The notes under the pieces: model-generated | Told to the model about the DNA's origin: nothing | What the model saw: only the letters and a program-made list of their open reading frames with translations | The model's database searches: none | Assembly (NCBI GenBank): GCA_025055175.1 | Contig: JANWYT010000023.1 | Location: forward strand, 1 to 64,000 | DNA: 64,000 nt | Reading direction: 5' to 3' | DNA from: Anaerolineae bacterium | GTDB taxonomy: Bacteria; Chloroflexota; Anaerolineae; Aggregatilineales; Phototrophicaceae | Part shown: positions 61,113 to 64,000 of the stretch, piece after piece | Position numbering within the stretch: the first letter of the stretch is position 1 | Layout: the number at the start of each line of letters is the position of its first letter | Program-made: the position numbers and the translations under genes

Positions 61113-63614
61113 ATGTCCAACTGCACCCTGAGCGGGACTGTCCAGCGCGTTCAATTCTACTCCGAGCAAAGCGGCTACTTGGTGTTGCGCGTGCGCACGA
61201 CCAGCAACCAAGCTGAGGTCGTCACCGTAGCCAGCAGCTCCAGCGCTCCGAGCAGCGGCAGCCGCTTCAGCGCGCAAGGTGAGTGGATTGAACACCCCAA
61301 GTATGGTCGGCAGTTCCAGGCGAGCAGCATCGTCTTCGACGTGCCACTAGGCGAATCGCAGCAGATGGCGTTGGGCCAGGTGATCGAGGTCGAAGCAGTG
61401 AAGCTGGTCGGGACGGTGGAGCGGATCACCTTCTACAACCCAGAGAACGGCTATACCGTGTTGCGCCTGGACGCCGATGACGCCCCGCGCGAAGCCCTGA
61501 GCAGCGAAGGGCTGGTGACCATCGTCGGCACTATGCCAGAGCTGGCCGTCGGCGAGCGCGTCGAATTCAGCGGACGCTGGACGGACGATCCGCGCTACGG
61601 TCGCCAGCTGCGCGCTGACCAAGCGCTGCCCATCCCTCCGCAGACGCGCCAGGGGATCGTCGCCTATCTGATCGACCAGGTGCGCGGCGTGGGCGAGCGC
61701 ACGGCTCAGCGCATTTACGACTTCTTCGGCGAGGAGACGATGACAATCTTGGAGCGTGAGCCGCAGCGCGTGGCGGAGGTGCCAGGCCTGAAGCCGCAGA
61801 TCGTCGCCAACATCGTCGAAGCCTTCAATCAAAACCGCGTCGAGCGCCAAGTGATGATCCACCTGCAAAGCTACGGGATCAGCGCTCGAATGGCCCGCAA
61901 GATCTACAACCGTTACCGCGAGCTAACTCTGCCCATCGTCACCCAAGCGCCCTATCAACTGGCCGACGAGGTGGACGGGATCGGCTTCAAGCGCGCTGAC
62001 AGCATCGCCCTGCGCGTGGGCCTACCCAAAGACGCGCCCCAGCGCCTGAAAGCCGGCCTGGCCTACACCCTCAGCCGACTGGCCCTGGAAGGCCACACCT
62101 TCGCTCCGCGCGAGCTGCTGCTGGAGAAGGCCGCCAGCGTGCTGGAGGTAGACAACATAGAGCTGCTGAGCCAGATTTTGCAGCACAGCGCTGCTTCGCC
62201 TTCGTTGGGGGATGACGCGACGATCTTCAGAGACACCCTGCACTTGCCCAACACGCGCGCACCAATCCAAGCGTTTTACCTGCCCATCTACTACAAAGCT
62301 GAGCTGCAAGTCGTGCGCAAGCTCTATGAGCTGAACGAGTCGCCCTCGCCGCTCATCTTCCGCATGAGCGGCACAGATTGGGAAAGCTATCTGGGCCAAC
62401 TGGCCGCCGCCCACGATACCAAGCTCACGCCCGACCAGCAAGAGGCGGTGAAGGCTGCCCTGTCGCACAAGATCAGCGTCTTGACGGGCGGCCCTGGCAC
62501 GGGCAAGACGACCACGCTCAAGATGGTCATCGAGGCGCTGGAGCAGCAGGAGGCGCGCTATGCCCTGGCCTCGCCCACTGGACGGGCCGCCAAGCGCCTA
62601 GCTGAAGCCACAGGCCGTCCGGCTAGCACTATCCATCGCCTGCTGGAATTCAGCCCGCTGGACGGCGGCTTTGAGCGCGACGAAGACAACCCACTAGACG
62701 TTGCCATGCTCATCATCGACGAATCCTCCATGCTCGATCTGGTGCTGTTCTACGTGCTGCTCAGGGCCTTGCCGACCCATGCCCATCTCATGCTGGTGGG
62801 TGACGTCGATCAGCTCCCCAGCGTAGGGGCGGGCAACGTCCTCAAGGACGTCATCAACAGCGGCTTGGCCCAGGTCACGCGCCTCAATCTCATCTTCCGA
62901 CAAGACAAGCGCAGCACCATCGCGCTCAACGCTCACCGTATCAACCAGGGCGGCATGCCCCTGCTGGACAACAGCAGCGAGGACTTCTACTTCTTCAACG
63001 TGCCAGACGCCGCCAAAGCAGCGCGCATGGTGGTCGATGTGACCGTGCGCCGCCTGCCAGAGCGCTTCGGCTACGATCCTATGCGCGAAATTCAGGTCAT
63101 TGCGCCGATGTATCGCGGCTCTGCCGGCGTGGAAGCTCTGAACACAGCCCTGCAAAGCGCCCTCAACGGTCAAACCAATCGCGCCCACGTCTCTTTGGGC
63201 GGACGATTGTTCCGCGTGGGCGACCGAGTTATGCAGACCAAGAACAACTACGAAAAAGAGGTCTTCAACGGCGACATCGGCATATTGCACAGCATCGATC
63301 GCGACAACGCCAAGCTCACCGTCGTGATCGACGAGAATTTCATCGACTATGAGTGGAGCGAAGCCGAAGAACAGCTCATCCACGCCTACTGTATCAGCAC
63401 CCATCGCTCGCAAGGCTCGGAGTATCCTGTAGTAGTGTTAGCGCTGGTCAAGCAGCATCACATGATGTTGCAGCGCAACCTGCTCTATACGGCCATCACG
63501 CGCGCCAAGAAGATTGCAGTCATCGTCGGGGATCGCGAAGCAGTGGAGCTGGCGGTCAACAACAACAAAGTAGCAGAGCGCTACAGCGGCTTGCTGGCGC
63601 GCTTGCGCAAGTAA
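61113..63614 (+). CDS. recD2: RecD2-type 5'-3' DNA helicase with duplicated N-terminal OB-like module
   Basis: 833 residues, about 90-100 longer than typical RecD2 proteins. N-terminal OB-like module 1 (1-75: SGTVQRVQFYSEQSGYLVLRV, HPKYGRQFQA) is followed by module 2 (about 95-170: VGTVERITFYNPENGYTVLRL, DPRYGRQLRA). The repeat of xGTVxRxxFYxxxxGYxVLR and PxYGRQ is plain. Helix-hairpin-helix segments follow (GVGERTAQRIYDFFG, EVDGIGFKRADSIALRVG). The helicase core has Walker A GGPGTGKTT (about 458-466), IIDESSM (Walker B), GDVDQLPSVG and the C-terminal VVVLALV/NLLYTAITRAK motifs. No RecB/C is present, so it fits stand-alone RecD2, a DNA repair helicase. Confidence 0.93.
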   Translation: MSNCTLSGTVQRVQFYSEQSGYLVLRVRTTSNQAEVVTVASSSSAPSSGSRFSAQGEWIEHPKYGRQFQASSIVFDVPLGESQQMALGQVIEVEAVKLVGTVERITFYNPENGYTVLRLDADDAPREALSSEGLVTIVGTMPELAVGERVEFSGRWTDDPRYGRQLRADQALPIPPQTRQGIVAYLIDQVRGVGERTAQRIYDFFGEETMTILEREPQRVAEVPGLKPQIVANIVEAFNQNRVERQVMIHLQSYGISARMARKIYNRYRELTLPIVTQAPYQLADEVDGIGFKRADSIALRVGLPKDAPQRLKAGLAYTLSRLALEGHTFAPRELLLEKAASVLEVDNIELLSQILQHSAASPSLGDDATIFRDTLHLPNTRAPIQAFYLPIYYKAELQVVRKLYELNESPSPLIFRMSGTDWESYLGQLAAAHDTKLTPDQQEAVKAALSHKISVLTGGPGTGKTTTLKMVIEALEQQEARYALASPTGRAAKRLAEATGRPASTIHRLLEFSPLDGGFERDEDNPLDVAMLIIDESSMLDLVLFYVLLRALPTHAHLMLVGDVDQLPSVGAGNVLKDVINSGLAQVTRLNLIFRQDKRSTIALNAHRINQGGMPLLDNSSEDFYFFNVPDAAKAARMVVDVTVRRLPERFGYDPMREIQVIAPMYRGSAGVEALNTALQSALNGQTNRAHVSLGGRLFRVGDRVMQTKNNYEKEVFNGDIGILHSIDRDNAKLTVVIDENFIDYEWSEAEEQLIHAYCISTHRSQGSEYPVVVLALVKQHHMMLQRNLLYTAITRAKKIAVIVGDREAVELAVNNNKVAERYSGLLARLRK

Positions 63615-64000
63615 AGCGATCTTACACAATGCTTATGCATTAAGAGAGACTTTATGCCTCTCGGCTAGCTTGTAATTGCTCAAGGGTGCGGTCTGGCCAA
63701 CACGCCAAGCCACCTACTGACGAGTTCTCTTCCCTGGGGCGGGGGTCGAACCGCGCGCTTCCCTCCTTCTAGCGACCTGTCTTGTCCTTCCCCCTCAAGA
63801 TAGGTCGCCGCACGTCTGCTCCTCTCGCCGTCCCACAGCCCATCTCTACCTCATTTAACCGAGCTGCTCGGCGTTGGGCCAGACTGCGTGAACGCTCGTG
63901 GCCTCTTGAGTCTAGTCAATTGAATCGTCGTTTGATTCTCGGCCTTTTGCGGCTATACTAATCAAACGACAATTTGATTTTTCACAGCTCAAGGACTAGA
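63615..64000. other. 386-bp intergenic region at the window end
   Basis: No credible ORF, tRNA or CRISPR unit was found between RecD2 and the window end. The left part holds a short AATGC-TTAT-GCATT inverted repeat (63629-63642) without a T run. The right 80 bp hold palindromes around a promoter that reads towards a gene outside the window. Confidence 0.6.
63922..63979 (+). promoter_or_regulatory. Double-palindrome operator around a -10 (TATACT)
   Basis: AATCAAA (63960-63966), six bases, TTTGATT (63973-63979) is a perfect 7-bp palindrome. A left site has GAATC (63922-63926), seven bases, GATTC (63934-63938). GTCGTTTGATT (63927-63937) is also the exact reverse complement of AATCAAACGAC (63960-63970). 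The -10 TATACT (63954-63959) lies between the two sites. This resembles dimer operators of the MarR/TetR kind and predicts a regulated gene just beyond the window. Confidence 0.65.

Noticed and set aside
63730-63780. tRNA-like T-loop (minus-strand GGTTCGACCCC)
   Set aside because: The flanking bases do not pair as a T-arm, and no anticodon stem or acceptor stem could be built.

Overview
The window looks like chromosomal DNA of a Chloroflexota bacterium, probably close to Anaerolineae. This is an inference. It rests on G+C-rich, densely packed genes, a HrcA/CIRCE-controlled groESL operon, many eukaryotic-like signalling domains (Ser/Thr kinase, PP2C, FHA), a giant RHS/YD-repeat protein and a citrate synthase-like protein with an HTH domain. 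No rRNA, tRNA, CRISPR array, integrase or transposase was seen.

Layout. 0-5.6 kb: tail of a Uma2-like gene, a GT-B glycosyltransferase, an SDR protein, a small membrane protein, and a translationally coupled LprG-like lipoprotein and DHA2-type MFS transporter. 5.8-14.0 kb: five intact phage-type structural genes, all on the + strand (prohead protease-capsid fusion, connector-like, tail-completion-like, tail hub-like, tail tip-like). A Pro/Ser-rich membrane protein (+), a class IV aminotransferase (-) and a secreted cyclophilin (-) lie among them. 14-19.5 kb: a CPBP-like membrane protein, a TetR-like regulator, groEL-groES with CIRCE, promoter and terminator, then uppS and frr.

19.6-31.6 kb: a compact minus-strand operon FHA -> PP2C-TM-SH3 -> vWA-TM-FHA -> RHS (about 2,600 residues). 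The genes are separated by 3 bp or overlap. 31.8-39.8 kb: an SGNH hydrolase (+), then a kinase-penicillin-binding-protein pair (-). The kinase has a large membrane domain, and the PBP-like protein has lost its transpeptidase motifs. These genes together look like a phospho-regulated envelope or surface-protein system and are the strongest candidate for something undescribed.

39.9-53.6 kb: a GAF histidine kinase, a zinc-ribbon protein, a surface-glycan-like block (two GT-C membrane proteins and a membrane SGNH protein), an OmpR-type response regulator with a good promoter, a glycoside hydrolase-like protein, small proteins, and an HdrD/DsrMK-like membrane Fe-S oxidoreductase coupled to another polytopic protein. 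53.8-64 kb: a TIR-TM-beta-propeller protein, a double-PCuAC copper chaperone, a nitrilase with a membrane tail, an MscS channel, the HTH-citrate synthase protein, a RecD2 helicase with a duplicated N-terminal OB-like module, and a palindrome-flanked promoter whose gene lies beyond the window. Start sites were chosen from ribosome-binding sites and overlaps, so some differ from the longest open frame. Residue numbers refer to those starts.
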